DNA from: Chondrus crispus
Taxonomy: Eukaryota; Rhodophyta; Florideophyceae; Gigartinales; Gigartinaceae
NCBI RefSeq assembly: GCF_000350225.1
Contig: NW_005179158.1
Coordinates: 893,674-957,673, forward strand
Reading direction: 5' to 3'
DNA length: 64,000 nt
The notes beneath the pieces were generated by a model that ran no database searches, was not told the origin of the DNA, and was given only the letters and a program-made list of their open reading frames with translations. The translations under genes and the position numbers were made by a program. Shown here one piece after another: positions 1-11,250 of the stretch. Each line of letters opens with the position of its first letter. Within the stretch, counting starts at the first letter, position 1.

Positions 1-236
1 GCATTCTTTCCCTCCGGGAAATGCACCGAGTTTTGGAAAATTATGAGGCGTTGTCTCCGATGGAGAGGTTAGGGATACCATCGACGAGTTACCTGAAGGT
101 CAAGAATTGGTTCGATTCGCAGACGGCGAGCACGCCGAGTGCTTCAACGCCGAGGTCGAACCAACCCTTCAGAGGGCCCATCGCGGGGCCCGCGCCGTTG
201 GATGTGAGAAGGATCCCGCAGCGGCAGGAAAACTAG
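1..236 (+). CDS. gag: Gag polyprotein, C-terminal end (partial)
   Basis: This frame is open from the window start to a TAG at 234-236 and runs in the -1 arrangement relative to pol, as gag does in element 2. The visible tail is rich in Ser, Thr, Pro and Arg, like the tail after the zinc knuckle of other gypsy Gags. No capsid domain or knuckle is visible because they lie outside the window. The call rests on position and frame rather than on a domain. The bases just before the stop (GGAAAAC, 228-233 region) are a possible but non-canonical slip site. Confidence 0.5.
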   Translation, partial: ILSLREMHRVLENYEALSPMERLGIPSTSYLKVKNWFDSQTASTPSASTPRSNQPFRGPIAGPAPLDVRRIPQRQEN

Positions 237-3200
237 AGAGGGGAATCTCGCATGAGTCGCGAGAGGCACAGGGACGACGTACTGTGCTCGGGGCTCAGCC
301 CCGTTGCCCGTCTCTAAAGGAAAAATCAGGCCTCGAGGAGGAGGTTGTTGGATTGGTGGATAAGCCCAAAGGGCCAGCTCAAGTCAAGAAAATTTTGAGC
401 CGAGCCCGAGATCATCCGCTGGAAGAAGTTCGAAGACCCTGGTACAGGGTTAAGCGAAGGGAGTGTCCCGAGAAGATTTTGGTTCTTGCGCGAAAAAACT
501 ACAAAGTTTACGCGGACATCGGACCCACAATTGGATTGATGAGCCGGGTGTTGTCTGTTTTAGACACCGGCGCGGGACCAAACCTTGTGCGAAAATCGGA
601 ACTCCCAGCTGGAATGGAATCTCTAGTGTCCTACGGACCGACCCAAGATATCGGCGACGCGAACAATAGGCCACTCCGGACTCTCGGCACAATTAGAATG
701 CCTGTGAGGCTTGGAAAATTTGTGGCCGCAGCCGAGTTTATTGTATGCGAAAAACTAGCAGTCCCGCTAATTCTAGGCGCGGACTACTGTGACCGGTTTG
801 TGGAAGCAATTTATCCAAGGAAGAAAACGGTTGAGTTGGCGGATTTCTCGGAGGTCCCGATAGTTAGGCGGTTCTCGACGAGAAAAGGGAAGAAGAATCT
901 CGTCGCGGGAGAGGACGAGAATGATGGAAAGGGGGAGCGAATTTCCCCTAAGGTAAAAGTGGCAAGAGCCACGACTATCGAGCCAGGGACGCAACGCGTC
1001 GTGGAATGCACCTCGAAGAGGGCGGGCTTGGTTGTGGTTCAGCCGTACTCGTCGTTGTACGAAAGGCACGGGTTGACGTGCACGAATGGTGTTGTTCAGA
1101 TCAAGCCTGACCGGCCATTTCGTTTACTCGTTGCGAATTTTAGGACGTACCCTGTCAGGGTGCAAAAAGGCCAAGTGGTGGCAGAATTATTACCGCACCC
1201 GAGAGCCGCGCTCGAGAGCAAAACCACCATTGATGAAGTTCTCGGAATTCAAGAAAGGAAGAACGAAAATTTTCCTAATTCCACCAAGACGCTTACGGGC
1301 GAGACAAGATGCGAACCGTCGGATCAAGCGCGCGAGGACCAGCCAGAAGAACGGTCGGCAGGGCTCTCCGCGTCGGCAGCTACGAAGCCGCAACGCAGGA
1401 TTGAGCCGCCACCGCCGGACGTGGAGGACCTCGACCTGAGTCACGTGCCGGGACGGCTGCGCGAGCGGTTCCGTCGGATGTTGAAGAAGTATTCAAGGAT
1501 GTGGGATGGGACGCTTGGCGAAATTAATACCACCGTCCATCGGATCGAGTTGATCCCCGAGACTCGTCCCATCGCACAAGCCCCGTATCGGGCCGGGCCT
1601 AAAGCCCGCGAAGTAGAAGATGCAGAGGTGCAGAAGATGTTGGAGGCAGGAGTGATAGAACCAGCGCAGTCAGAATGGGCGTCGCCCGTGTTGCTGGTGC
1701 CCAAGCCGGATGGGTCAATGCGTTTTTGCGTAGACTACCGCAGGCTGAACGCAGTGACGGTGAAGGACACGTACCCCTTACCGCGCATGGATGAGTGCCT
1801 GGACTCGCTTGGTGACACCAAGGTTTTCTCCGCGTTGGACGCGATCTCGGGATATTGGCACATGCCTATCCCTGAGCGCGACCGCGACAAGACCGCATTT
1901 TCGTGTCACTCAGGACTGTATCGCTTCTCAAGAATGCCCTTCGGGCTAACTAACGCGCCAGCGACGTTTCAGAGAGCAATGAATATCCTGCTCTCTCCGT
2001 TCCGTTGGAAGTGCTGTTTGGTGTATCTGGACGACATAATAATTTTTAGCAAGTCGTGGGAGGAGCACATCGTGCACGTGGATGAAATACTTTCTGTATT
2101 GGAGAAGGCAGGTGAGAAGCTCAAGCTTCGCAAGTGTGAATTTTTCGTCGAAAAGATCAAGTACCTGGGCCATGTCGTTCGGCCAGGTACATTGGAAGTG
2201 GACGCTGCGAGAACCGTCGCATTGGAACAAGTGAGGTACCCTCAAACGCAGACCCAGCTCAGGAGCTTCTTGGGACTTTGTAATGTCTCCCGCAGATTCG
2301 TTCCGCATTATGCGAAAATCGCGCATCCGCTCAATCAACTGTTGAAGAAAGGACAACCGGTCCAGTTGGAAGGATTCGACGAACCGTGCAAGAAAGCTTT
2401 TCATAAGCTCAAGGACGCCATCTCGGCACCGCCGGTGTTGGCGCTGCCGAAGAAGAACCTACCCTACTCGGTAGACACCGATGCAAGCGACTACCAAATA
2501 GGCGCTGCACTATTTCAAACACACCCGGATGCGCAACGCAAACCAATCGGGTTCTTTTCAAGAACGTTAGCCGCAGCCGAGAGAAACTATTCTGTATCAG
2601 AAAAAGAATGTCTAGCGGTAATTTGGGCCGTACAGACTTTAAGACCATATCTATATGGCGAGCACTTCGTCGTGCATACCGACCATTCCTCATTGAGGTG
2701 GTTGATGAACGTAACCGACCCCAGCGGGAGATTAATCCGATGGAGGCTACGCCTCTCGGAATTCGATTTTGAAATCAAGTACAAAAAGAGAAAGGCTAAC
2801 AGCCAGGCGGACGCTTTGTCACGGTTGCGAACCGCAGGAGAAACCGTCGACGAAATCGACGACGAAATCCCTTGCTTTATGGCCGAACCGGCCGAGGGTA
2901 CAGTGGAGGACGAGGAAAGTATTGACGCGGCAGACGACATCCTCGCTCTTGAGGGGGGGACCGCCCCTGATCGCCTCGATCAATTCCAAGCTGTCACTCC
3001 GGAGGAGCTCATTCGCGAGCAAGCCGTCGACCCCTTCTGCAACCGCATCAAGGAAGAAATGGAGGCCGGAAAGGTGAGAACGTTCAGCGCGGAGACCGAG
3101 GAACTCGAAGGAACTCTATGCCGTACCGCGGCAGAGTTTGTACAAGTGGTAATACCACAATCGTTGAGGGACCGCGTCCTAGGGTTGAGCCACTACGCAA

Positions 3201-4690
3201 AATTGGCAGGCCACCCAGGAGGCAGGAAACTTTACAAGACTTTGAGAAGGTATTTTTATTGGCCTACGATGGCCCTAGACTGCTATGCAGTCGCGAAGAA
3301 TTGCGCCGCATGTGCGCGGGAAAGGGTTAAGTTAAGAAAAAACACGAAGGAAATGAAGCTGTTCACGCCCAAAGCGCCGCTGGAATTTGTCGCCATCGAC
3401 ATCCTCGGCGAGCTAATTACAACTAAGCGAGGAAATCGGTATATTCTCGTGATCAGCGATCGATACTCGAAACTGGTACGAACCGTACCGTTGAAGAAGA
3501 TATCAGCTGCGCACATCGCACAAGCCTTCGTTCACCATTGGGTATTCGTGTACGGACCGCCGGTCAAGCTGCTGTCCGACAATGGAACACAGTTCACGGC
3601 CCGGTTCTTTCAGAACGTCTGTCGAATTCTCGGCATCCGCAATGTGTTCACGACTACGTACCACCCGCAAGCCAACGGCCAAGTTGAGAGATTTAACCGC
3701 ACGCTGACTTCCGCGTTGCGAAAATACGTTGGAGAGCACCCCAAGGACTGGGACTTATTTAGCGACGCTGTGACGTTCGCCTACAACACACAAGTTCATC
3801 GAACTACGAACATTGCGCCCTTCGAGCTAGTGTTGGCTTGGGCGCCGAGAAACATTTCGTTACAAGCGCAACCAACATTGGAGAATTTCAGCTCGTCACG
3901 AGCATACTACCTGAAATGGCAGTCGTGGTTGGAGAGCCTAATGCGAGGCGCCGATAGGAGTTTGCGGAAGGAACAAGCCCGGTACAAGCGAAATTTCGAC
4001 GCACGCCTTCGCAAACCGCAATATGAGATCCCACCGGGGTCCTACGTGTTCCTCCGGAAGGAGCAGGGCACAGCTAGCGAACCGAAACACAAGCTGGCAC
4101 AAGTCGCTACAGGACCTTATCAGGTTAAAAGATCGGATCAACATACGGCAGTCATTGCCATTGGCGATCAAGAGGAACGCGTATCGCGAGACAGGGTGGA
4201 GTTAGCCCCAAGCTCGATGGACTACGCGCCGATAACTGGCCTACGTCAAGCGCTACAGTTCCTGGGAGCGCCGGAGCTCAACGAAGAAGGAGAGGTAATG
4301 GAGGACGAGGAATGTCCTCACACCCGTGCGCCTACGTCAGGGGACCAGGACAATCTAATTAGTCAAGCCCCGACAGCGGAGACATCTCCGGACCTACGCG
4401 ATTTCGGAAAGTCCAGAGAAGAGGACGAGTTGGAAGATCTTCAGGAGGGGGAAGGGCACAGTTCAGAGAAAGGAGAGGAAACGGAAAAAACGGAATACGT
4501 AATCGATCGGGTCGCCGACCACGATTATCAAAATGGTAATTTGATTCTCAAGGTGGAATGGTACGGCTATACGCCCGAGGACGCGACGTGGGAGCTCATT
4601 GAGCAATTACCCCGCAGCGCGGCCGTCACGTATTTCCGGAGGAAGAAACTGCCCCTCCCGCCGCAAGTCGCACGCGCGAGACCAGGATGA
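47..4690 (+). CDS. pol: Pol polyprotein: protease-RT-RNase H-integrase-chromodomain
   Basis: This is a single intact frame after a stop at 44-46, overlapping gag by 190 bases in the -1 frame. There is no ATG near its start, so it is probably expressed by -1 frameshifting from gag. Counting residues from base 107: retropepsin motif DTGA at about 153; RT with SALDA (motif A) and YLDD at about 640-643; RNase H beginning DTDAS near 789; an HHCC zinc-binding segment; and an integrase D-D-35-E core with D near 1098, DNG near 1158 and E in QVERFN near 1194. A chromodomain (TEYVIDRV to YGYTPEDATWE) lies near 1462-1516. All catalytic motifs are present. The chromodomain places it among chromovirus-type gypsy elements, where it guides integration to marked chromatin (family knowledge). 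Confidence 0.93.
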   Translation, partial: GVVSDGEVRDTIDELPEGQELVRFADGEHAECFNAEVEPTLQRAHRGARAVGCEKDPAAAGKLERGISHESREAQGRRTVLGAQPRCPSLKEKSGLEEEVVGLVDKPKGPAQVKKILSRARDHPLEEVRRPWYRVKRRECPEKILVLARKNYKVYADIGPTIGLMSRVLSVLDTGAGPNLVRKSELPAGMESLVSYGPTQDIGDANNRPLRTLGTIRMPVRLGKFVAAAEFIVCEKLAVPLILGADYCDRFVEAIYPRKKTVELADFSEVPIVRRFSTRKGKKNLVAGEDENDGKGERISPKVKVARATTIEPGTQRVVECTSKRAGLVVVQPYSSLYERHGLTCTNGVVQIKPDRPFRLLVANFRTYPVRVQKGQVVAELLPHPRAALESKTTIDEVLGIQERKNENFPNSTKTLTGETRCEPSDQAREDQPEERSAGLSASAATKPQRRIEPPPPDVEDLDLSHVPGRLRERFRRMLKKYSRMWDGTLGEINTTVHRIELIPETRPIAQAPYRAGPKAREVEDAEVQKMLEAGVIEPAQSEWASPVLLVPKPDGSMRFCVDYRRLNAVTVKDTYPLPRMDECLDSLGDTKVFSALDAISGYWHMPIPERDRDKTAFSCHSGLYRFSRMPFGLTNAPATFQRAMNILLSPFRWKCCLVYLDDIIIFSKSWEEHIVHVDEILSVLEKAGEKLKLRKCEFFVEKIKYLGHVVRPGTLEVDAARTVALEQVRYPQTQTQLRSFLGLCNVSRRFVPHYAKIAHPLNQLLKKGQPVQLEGFDEPCKKAFHKLKDAISAPPVLALPKKNLPYSVDTDASDYQIGAALFQTHPDAQRKPIGFFSRTLAAAERNYSVSEKECLAVIWAVQTLRPYLYGEHFVVHTDHSSLRWLMNVTDPSGRLIRWRLRLSEFDFEIKYKKRKANSQADALSRLRTAGETVDEIDDEIPCFMAEPAEGTVEDEESIDAADDILALEGGTAPDRLDQFQAVTPEELIREQAVDPFCNRIKEEMEAGKVRTFSAETEELEGTLCRTAAEFVQVVIPQSLRDRVLGLSHYAKLAGHPGGRKLYKTLRRYFYWPTMALDCYAVAKNCAACARERVKLRKNTKEMKLFTPKAPLEFVAIDILGELITTKRGNRYILVISDRYSKLVRTVPLKKISAAHIAQAFVHHWVFVYGPPVKLLSDNGTQFTARFFQNVCRILGIRNVFTTTYHPQANGQVERFNRTLTSALRKYVGEHPKDWDLFSDAVTFAYNTQVHRTTNIAPFELVLAWAPRNISLQAQPTLENFSSSRAYYLKWQSWLESLMRGADRSLRKEQARYKRNFDARLRKPQYEIPPGSYVFLRKEQGTASEPKHKLAQVATGPYQVKRSDQHTAVIAIGDQEERVSRDRVELAPSSMDYAPITGLRQALQFLGAPELNEEGEVMEDEECPHTRAPTSGDQDNLISQAPTAETSPDLRDFGKSREEDELEDLQEGEGHSSEKGEETEKTEYVIDRVADHDYQNGNLILKVEWYGYTPEDATWELIEQLPRSAAVTYFRRKKLPLPPQVARARPG

Positions 4691-7600
4691 GCTCCATACG
4701 CAATGTGATGATGGAAAGCGAAAAGAAGACGCGAGCCGCATCCAGTTTCCTATGTTTTTACCTTCTTAACTATTCTGTTTCGTTTTTGTTTTTTTTGGTT
4801 GTTTTGTTTTTTTATATTTGTTTTCCCTTCCCGAGACGCACCTAGGTCGGTCATTCCGGAAGGATCGTGCGTAATGTCAGAAGAACACGACAGGCGCCCA
4901 AGGGCGACAAGGGACTGCGAACCGCCGATCGTGATTAAGGCTACACGCTGTATCTCGAGTCGAGGAAGGAGAGGACGGATCACGTGAAGGAAGTTCAGAG
5001 AGACAAGTGTCGCGAGGAAAAACGCGGAACACAGAAGGGTTGTGTGAATTTTAACAATGATCCGGGAACGGCACTGACGGTTGAGAGGCATAGGGCGTTA
5101 AGAAAGGCGTGAAGTCGAGTTCGAGAGACTGGGACGGCCGGCAACACACCACCGGTGTCGCCCACGCCCAGAATGAGTCGAATGGAAGCCCTGATGGGAA
5201 CGTCGTTGACGTACAGCGATCGATCGTGCGATACCACGCCTAGCGTTTGTCTGATTCTTTTGTCGTCAATTCTTTTTTTTGTTTTGTATCGCGCAGAAGG
5301 ACGCGCACGGAAGCGAGAAAGGGTAAATTCCTGTCGACAAGACAACCTCCCGTAGTTCGGGGGGGAGCCAAAAGGGATAACGCCGAGTCGGTCGGAATGC
5401 TGTCCCGCGCAGGAAGAACGAGAAGGTGTGGAAAAGAGGCAGTTGAAATGCGCGGGCGCGCGCACGTGAACGAGACGAATCAAGAGGACGTGGACGATGT
5501 GAAGCGCACCGCGGAGAGAGAGAGTAGCGATAGTCGCCGGCATCGCGATCACAGGAAATGAGAGAAGGAAACTGGAATGAGTTAGGCGATTCTGCATCGG
5601 ACCCCCTCACATGAATGAAGCAGCGTGCGCTGCCATGCCATGAAATGGAAAAATTTACTGTAGTCTCAGGCTGAGGTAATACACCTCCTTGGATACGATC
5701 ACGCGTTGCCGCCGCGCACACGTTAAGGGACGCTTGGATCAGTGACACGCCCTCGTGGGGCATGATTTAATCAAAAAAATGGGGATGCCGGCAGGGAGCT
5801 GCTGGACGGGCGGTGAAAGTTGAAAATTGAACACTGGTCAGTCCTCGAAATTTTAATCAAAATTAAGGGAAGGTACGGAACTTGTCGGTCATACGAGAAC
5901 GGGGTGTCGTTTGCTATAGCCAACGGCACAAGTATCCGAGGCCGTCCGGAAGCCCCGTCACCAACCATCGCGCGCGACGCTGACCACAACACAGAACGAC
6001 GACGCCGCCGGAAACGTTTCAAAGGCGGTGACTACGATCGGCGAACTGAGAGACCGACGCTCGAAGAGCGGGAGGGTCCTCCCACACGAGCACATGACAT
6101 GCAGACTTCGAAGAAGACCGCGTGTAAGTTGTCGCACACACTCGCCTAGGAAGGCTGCCCCTTCCTGCGCCAGACCGCGAATATTTTCGTGAAAGACTTC
6201 GTCGTTCGAGGCAGCAACAAAGGAAAGAAAAACAGGTAAACAAGAGACAAGGGAAACGGCATTTGCTTTCTTCATTTATGAGGTGACGGAGAGTCACTCC
6301 CCAGCCTCCTCCTCGCACGCCCTAGAGGACCACTGCGGCGAGAACGACTCCAGCGGAGAGAATGGGTAGCTCGACGAGCTTGATTACGGTGATCAGTCCG
6401 TCGGTCATGACGACTGCCGATGTCACAGCTCACGTCAATTTTTTTACCCCGAGCGACCAACCGTGAGGGTCCCTCCCCTTTCCTTTCCATGTCCTTTTAC
6501 CCTCTTTTCTTTGATTCCCCTCCCTATTCCCCTACCTTTCTACTTTATTATTTCTTTCTGTCCTCCTTCTATCTGTTTTTTGCGAAGGCAGTGAAGTACA
6601 ACGAAACACAGGGAGGAGATGGAGAGTGTCGTTGTTCAAGCCTGGGGCAAGGGACGCGTCCCCCACGTACCAAGATCGAAGATGTCGCGAGTGGCCTTGG
6701 CAAGGGCGACGACGCTCCCCAAGATCACCAAAATTCCCCAACTCCCTCTAAGACACAACTATAGGAGGATTGTCAAGCCCCCTCGCGATGGAGGACCAGA
6801 GAGACATGTTCTGCCTCTACGCTCAATTTTATTTGGACTAGATATGTACCCGAACCGGGATGCAACGCACGAAGACAGTAGAGGCATCGCACGAATGGCC
6901 TGTCTCACGGAGATCGTGGTCGACCACGAATGGAATTTTTCCCAGTTTAGGAGCAGAGACAAGGACGGTCAAATAACACAATCGTCGCGCTGGTGACGCA
7001 GTCGCCATTGTTTTCCCACTTAAAGGGAAATTCGAAGGGACGATGCTTTTCAAGCCCGTTCCCAGTCGCGAGAAAGAGGGAAGCCCCACTCTTGACGGGA
7101 AAAAGGGTCCCTCCGATACGAGGGCAACGTGTGCAGCAAGACGCTGTCATACAAGAAGACATAAATATATAAGGGGACGACGCCCCGTATACTCGGACAG
7201 CGGGGTTGCCCGATACCATTTCTTACTTTATTTATTGATGCATTTGGAAGGATGGAAGTCCTCGAAGAGGACGGCAGTTTTCCGCCCTCATAGGAACGAG
7301 GTAGAAAATGGGGGAATGACGAGTGAGCAACATTGACAGGATCACAGGTGCGTGCTTCAATCTTGAAGGCTTCCGAGGGATTGGGCTGAGGCCCAACGCA
7401 CAGGACGAGGAGGTTCGCGTACTGTAGAGTGGTTTAAACTACGATTCGACGATACATTATATGAGGCGGTCGAGGACCAAGGAAGCCGAGTGGAGAGCCA
7501 CTACGTGGGGGACCCGTTCGAAGTCCTCTAAGATGAGATCCCGTTATGAAGCCGAATGGGGGCGTCCCCGTCGTCGGTCGCTCGCAATTAATGACAAAGT

Positions 7601-8569
7601 AACAGAGAGCGTCGCTACGCCAAGTGTGTGCCTACGTGATGGAAGATACCAGGCGGAGAGTGAATGAACTGATGATGGAAAAGGTGGCATGGGACGAATA
7701 AATACTAAACTGACGGCCCTACGCAGTAACCATGATGAAGTGTCGTGGACAGGAGACCAAGTACAACGAGGAGAAAATTTATTACTCACTATTGTTTCAA
7801 TCACAGGGGCGCGACATTCTGCGCCATACTGTAGACGAACGCGTACCCGGTCTCGTTGAGAGTATTTGAGGGAGACTGAAGAAGCTCCACACAACGCTTC
7901 TATTTTAGAGGCGCTACATAGCTATAGCAAGCTCAAGAGGATGGGAGAAGATATGTGAGAGCCTGCGTAGCCTCTGCCTATTGGTCAAATGGGCGACATG
8001 TGTGCGGAGAAGAACGCGCATGGAGGGACAAGTTTGTGTCTTGATCGCTGTCATTTGTTGGACCCCTTGGGGCAACTCAAGGGAGGAGTAAAACGGATTA
8101 TCAATAAGAGTGAAGATCGGCACCATCGGGAAAGAGGAACGCGACAGCGGTGATGGTATGCCAACAAAAAAAGAGGAGGGAAATGTGACGAGGAAAAAGA
8201 GAAGGAAATGGCAGAATGGGGATGCGACCGCAGAGGCGGGCGCATACAAAAAAAGAGGAGGAAATTAAAAGTCCGAGGAAACGGGCGGAGTCGGAGACTC
8301 CAAAGAGGACATCGGTTCCTCGACGAGGAGTTCAGCCGGACAATGGATCAGCCCGACATTCGAGGAAGAGTGTACCTGCATGTACCGTTCCGCGTTTCGC
8401 TAACGAACGGTACGCGGAAAGAAAAGAGGAGGAAAGTGAAGGTAACGGGGGATACGCAGGTGATTCATTTTATTATCCAAAAGCTACAGGATGACGTCAA
8501 TAACCAGACGTCACCCTAAACGGGTAATAATCCGAGAACGGATCACGGGAAGTCGCTCTAAGCGGCAGG
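4691..8569. other. Non-coding spacer of element 1 between pol and the antisense gene
   Basis: I see no convincing gene, LTR or terminal repeat in these 3.9 kb. A T-rich tract follows pol (about 4766-4822), and a pyrimidine-rich stretch lies at 6470-6590. The motif ACAAAAAAAGAGGAGG occurs twice in slightly different forms near 8163 and 8247. Short open frames look random. Element 2 has a shorter non-coding stretch in the same position. Confidence 0.5.
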
Positions 8570-10234
8570 TCATTGGGGCGGCACACCCAAGGATTTTTCC
8601 TTTGGGAGTGAGGTAACGAGTCGAGCAAGGACTCGCAAATCATCGAGGGAAGCCCCTTGGAGAGCTTCACCTTCGATGCCATGAGCGCGGAGCAATGTGC
8701 AGTAGATGTCAATGGGTCCGTCGCTCTTTTTGGGAATTGATAGGGACGGTGGGGAAGACAATGCTTCCCTAACCGACAGAGTTTCGGTATGCCCTGCCGA
8801 GGGGATATCGACAGCAGGAGGAGCAGCGGCAGGGGCTGCAGGGAGAGGGGAATCTGGAGCAGACGGTCGGGGGCAAACGTCGTCTGCGCGGGGATCTATG
8901 GCTCGTATGGGAGCTACGTCAGGGGTTGGTACTTGGTTGCCGAATTGGCGACTGAGGCGCGCTTCGGAGGGAGAGCACAAGGCGGATGTCCAAGGGTTGA
9001 ACCAGACAAAGTCACCCGCCGCACTGTGACTTCGTCCGGGAGAAAAGGACGGGCGTCGCCTCGCGAAGGATCGGGATGAGTTGATAGGGGGAACAACATC
9101 CCAGTCGACCTGATTGATCTTTTCGAGTAAGGAGTGCAGTTCGAAGTCGGTGTCTGCTCCGCCCAAGGGCACAGTATAGTCCAAAAGGCACATGAGCTCG
9201 ACGAGCTTCGGAGAAAGATACCAAAGCCGCGAACAATCGTACGCCTCGCAGAGGAAGGTGGCGGTTACCTTCACGCACCACTCCGTCAAAAAGACAACCC
9301 ACAACCCGTGACGAGGATCAGTGAGATGGCTTCCAAAGTAGGTAAGGATGGAACCGAGCTCTGCCCAAAACCCTTGGCAGACCTCAAATTGTCCCCACCA
9401 CGAGGGGAGTTGCTGGTACCGGTTGGGATAGTGTGAACGAGCAATTTCCCCCGCCTCAACCATTTGGTAAGCTAGGAAATATGCCGTGTCCGATCTCATC
9501 TTACGCTCGAATCGGACCGTATGCTGGAAGAAGGGGATGTTCCCGCGTTTCGTATATCGGAAATTGAGGGGGAGGATTGCGCGCGTGTATGACAGGGTAT
9601 CGTTAGTCACCGTCAGTTGGTTCTGCCACAGGCGGTCCGCCTCGAGCACGGGGTCACCCCGTGTCCAGCTGAGGAGGTTGTCAAGGTAATCACGCTCCCC
9701 CTCCGTGCGAAACTTCCACGTGTCACATCCGAAGGACGGAGGGATGAGGGCATCGGATAGGGATAGGTCGAGGCGGTCGAGAACGGCTTCCATGAACCGC
9801 AGGGATAGGCCCTGTCGGCCACGAGGGGAGGAACGAAGAAGGATAGAAGGGGGAATGGCGACACGGGCACGCCAATCGTCGGAGGAAATGGCTTGAAGGG
9901 GAAGGTGACCCGGCAACATCCCCGCACCGTCGGCAAAGTCGCGCCCGATGCTAGTGACGTCGCGCACGTCGATGGCGGAAAACCAAGGAGTGGCCGCGTA
10001 CAGTAAGGGATAGTCGCGCATGGATTTACCTTGGAGCTCGGCTAGTGAGGGGTATCGACAAGGGGCTGATGAAGGATGGAGATCGGGATGAAAGACCGGT
10101 TCAGGAACGTTGGTGTTCGGGGGAAGTCGGGGTATGGAAGGAAGGTCGCTAGGAATGGAAGGCGTGTGTGAGAAGCCCACACCGCGGCGACCGCGGGCGG
10201 TATGTCCGACAGTGGGATCCGATGAAGGAAACAT
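8570..10234 (-). CDS. Antisense accessory protein of gypsy element 1, unknown function
   Basis: From the first ATG at 10234 the frame encodes 554 residues; it stays open upstream to about 10330. It lies between pol and the 3' LTR on the strand opposite gag-pol, head to head with the LTR. The central region aligns with the antisense protein of element 2 (28970-31789). Shared features are an A-[IL]-L-P-L block, L-P-x2-W-x2-F-E about 30 residues after a [TD]-F/Y start, [TS]-E-W followed by F-L-x-A, L-x-P-x-L-V-x-L, and D-F-[VI]-W-[FY]. I see no RT, protease, envelope signal, membrane segment or zinc knuckle. The C-terminus is Pro/Ser/Ala-rich and poorly conserved. No known family is recognised. 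Conservation of the frame in two diverged elements argues that it is a real gene. Confidence 0.7.
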   Translation of the reverse strand: MFPSSDPTVGHTARGRRGVGFSHTPSIPSDLPSIPRLPPNTNVPEPVFHPDLHPSSAPCRYPSLAELQGKSMRDYPLLYAATPWFSAIDVRDVTSIGRDFADGAGMLPGHLPLQAISSDDWRARVAIPPSILLRSSPRGRQGLSLRFMEAVLDRLDLSLSDALIPPSFGCDTWKFRTEGERDYLDNLLSWTRGDPVLEADRLWQNQLTVTNDTLSYTRAILPLNFRYTKRGNIPFFQHTVRFERKMRSDTAYFLAYQMVEAGEIARSHYPNRYQQLPSWWGQFEVCQGFWAELGSILTYFGSHLTDPRHGLWVVFLTEWCVKVTATFLCEAYDCSRLWYLSPKLVELMCLLDYTVPLGGADTDFELHSLLEKINQVDWDVVPPINSSRSFARRRPSFSPGRSHSAAGDFVWFNPWTSALCSPSEARLSRQFGNQVPTPDVAPIRAIDPRADDVCPRPSAPDSPLPAAPAAAPPAVDIPSAGHTETLSVREALSSPPSLSIPKKSDGPIDIYCTLLRAHGIEGEALQGASLDDLRVLARLVTSLPKEKSLGVPPQ

Positions 10235-10431
10235 GGAGATCGTCTTACTCTCACGCGAGCGGCGACCGATGGTCGGGAGAAAAAGGAAGAAGTTGGGAAG
10301 CAAGGGAGTGAAGCCGCTGCGCGAGAGCGCTCAGAAGGGGGATATGTAGTGCAATACGCACCTGGAATGGGGGGTGAAAAGAAAGGAAAACATTTGGATA
10401 TGAAAAGTAGTCCGGGTTTGGGGGACACACG

Positions 10432-11250
10432 TGTAAATAATTGCACAGTTTTACTTTTTAATTATTTTATTTTATTTTATTTAGTAAATTAGTTGGCATT
10501 AATTTTGCTGACACTAGATTAGATCTAGAATCTAGAGCCGGGAGCTACTGTACTCGCCCCGGCGGGGCTCTATATAACTTAGCCCTTTGACCGAACAAGT
10601 CAATAAACCAACCCGAGTTGCCGGAGTTGAATGTCGCCTTGGTCGAAGTCCGTCTCTACCAAGACGCTCCCTTTTACCTAAGCCTACGGCATCCTTCAGC
10701 GCTCGGGGGTCCCATTCCTTTTTCTTTTATTTCCCTATCCTTTTCTATCTCTAATTCTACCTATTTTTCCCTTATCTTGTGTTGGTGCCATCGGCCTCGG
10801 CTGCGACCGAACCGGTGTAGGTGTTTCGAGCCATCGGGCGACACAGTTGACGTAGCGCTGCTACTGTGACCCATTTTCCGACGGAGACCGTTGCAACGAC
10901 GTCTCCCTCGAAGGGCTCCGTCGTATTACGAGCCAGTGTTGGTACCATCGGTGTCGGTTGCGACCGAACCGGTGTAGGTGTTTCGAGCCATCGGGCGGCA
11001 CGGTTGACGTAGCGCTGCTACTTTCATTTCATCCCGTCGGGCTGCGTTGCGACGCCCCCGTCGAAGGCCTTGTCGCGTTACAAGGTGTCGAAGAAGCTCA
11101 ACGAGCATTGGGCTTACAACCCAGTGGAACCGGGGTACCTACGTACGCGCCCCACCCCACACTCGTCGCGCAGATCTCTTCGCAAGTCTCTACCACACCG
11201 ATCCCGGGCCGGGCTATTTCTCTGTGCCCCCCCATCAGGGATCCGAGCTA
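10432..11250 (+). repeat. 3' LTR of element 1 (approximate limits)
   Basis: It follows a G-rich polypurine-like stretch (10414-10425) and begins TGTAAATAATTGC. It contains a TATA box (TATATAA, 10571-10577) and AATAAA at 10602-10607. About 80 bases around the TATA box match the inverted LTR at 12443-13254. The right edge is set by the abrupt start of the minus-strand gag fragment near 11251. A tandem duplication lies inside it. The exact ends need the 5' LTR, which is not in the window. Confidence 0.5.
10779..11092 (+). repeat. Two tandem copies of a 157-bp unit inside the element 1 LTR
   Basis: The unit starting GTGTTGGTGCCATCGG at 10779 recurs as GTGTTGGTACCATCGG at 10936. Both contain the segment GACCGAACCGGTGTAGG and a shared TTGACGTAGCGCTGC block. 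The copies diverge in their second halves. This is a local duplication in the transcribed or U5 part of the LTR. Confidence 0.75.

Larger units (their letters stand above)
1..11250 (+). mobile_element. Ty3/gypsy chromodomain LTR retrotransposon, element 1 (5' end outside window)
   Basis: The order is gag C-terminus, pol (protease, reverse transcriptase, RNase H, integrase, chromodomain), a 3.9-kb spacer, an antisense gene and a 3' LTR. The 5' LTR and most of gag lie left of the window, so the LTR edge is inferred from a TATA box, a poly(A) signal and comparison with the inverted LTR at 12443-13254. The right end near 11250 abuts the broken end of a minus-strand gag gene (11251-12366), as expected if element 1 inserted into that older copy. 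The intact pol suggests a fairly young element. Confidence 0.7.

Noticed and set aside
4691..8569. A 3' LTR of element 1 directly after pol
   Set aside because: I found no TG...CA-bounded stretch with a TATA box, poly(A) signal or match to the other LTRs here, and element 2 places the antisense gene inside the element.
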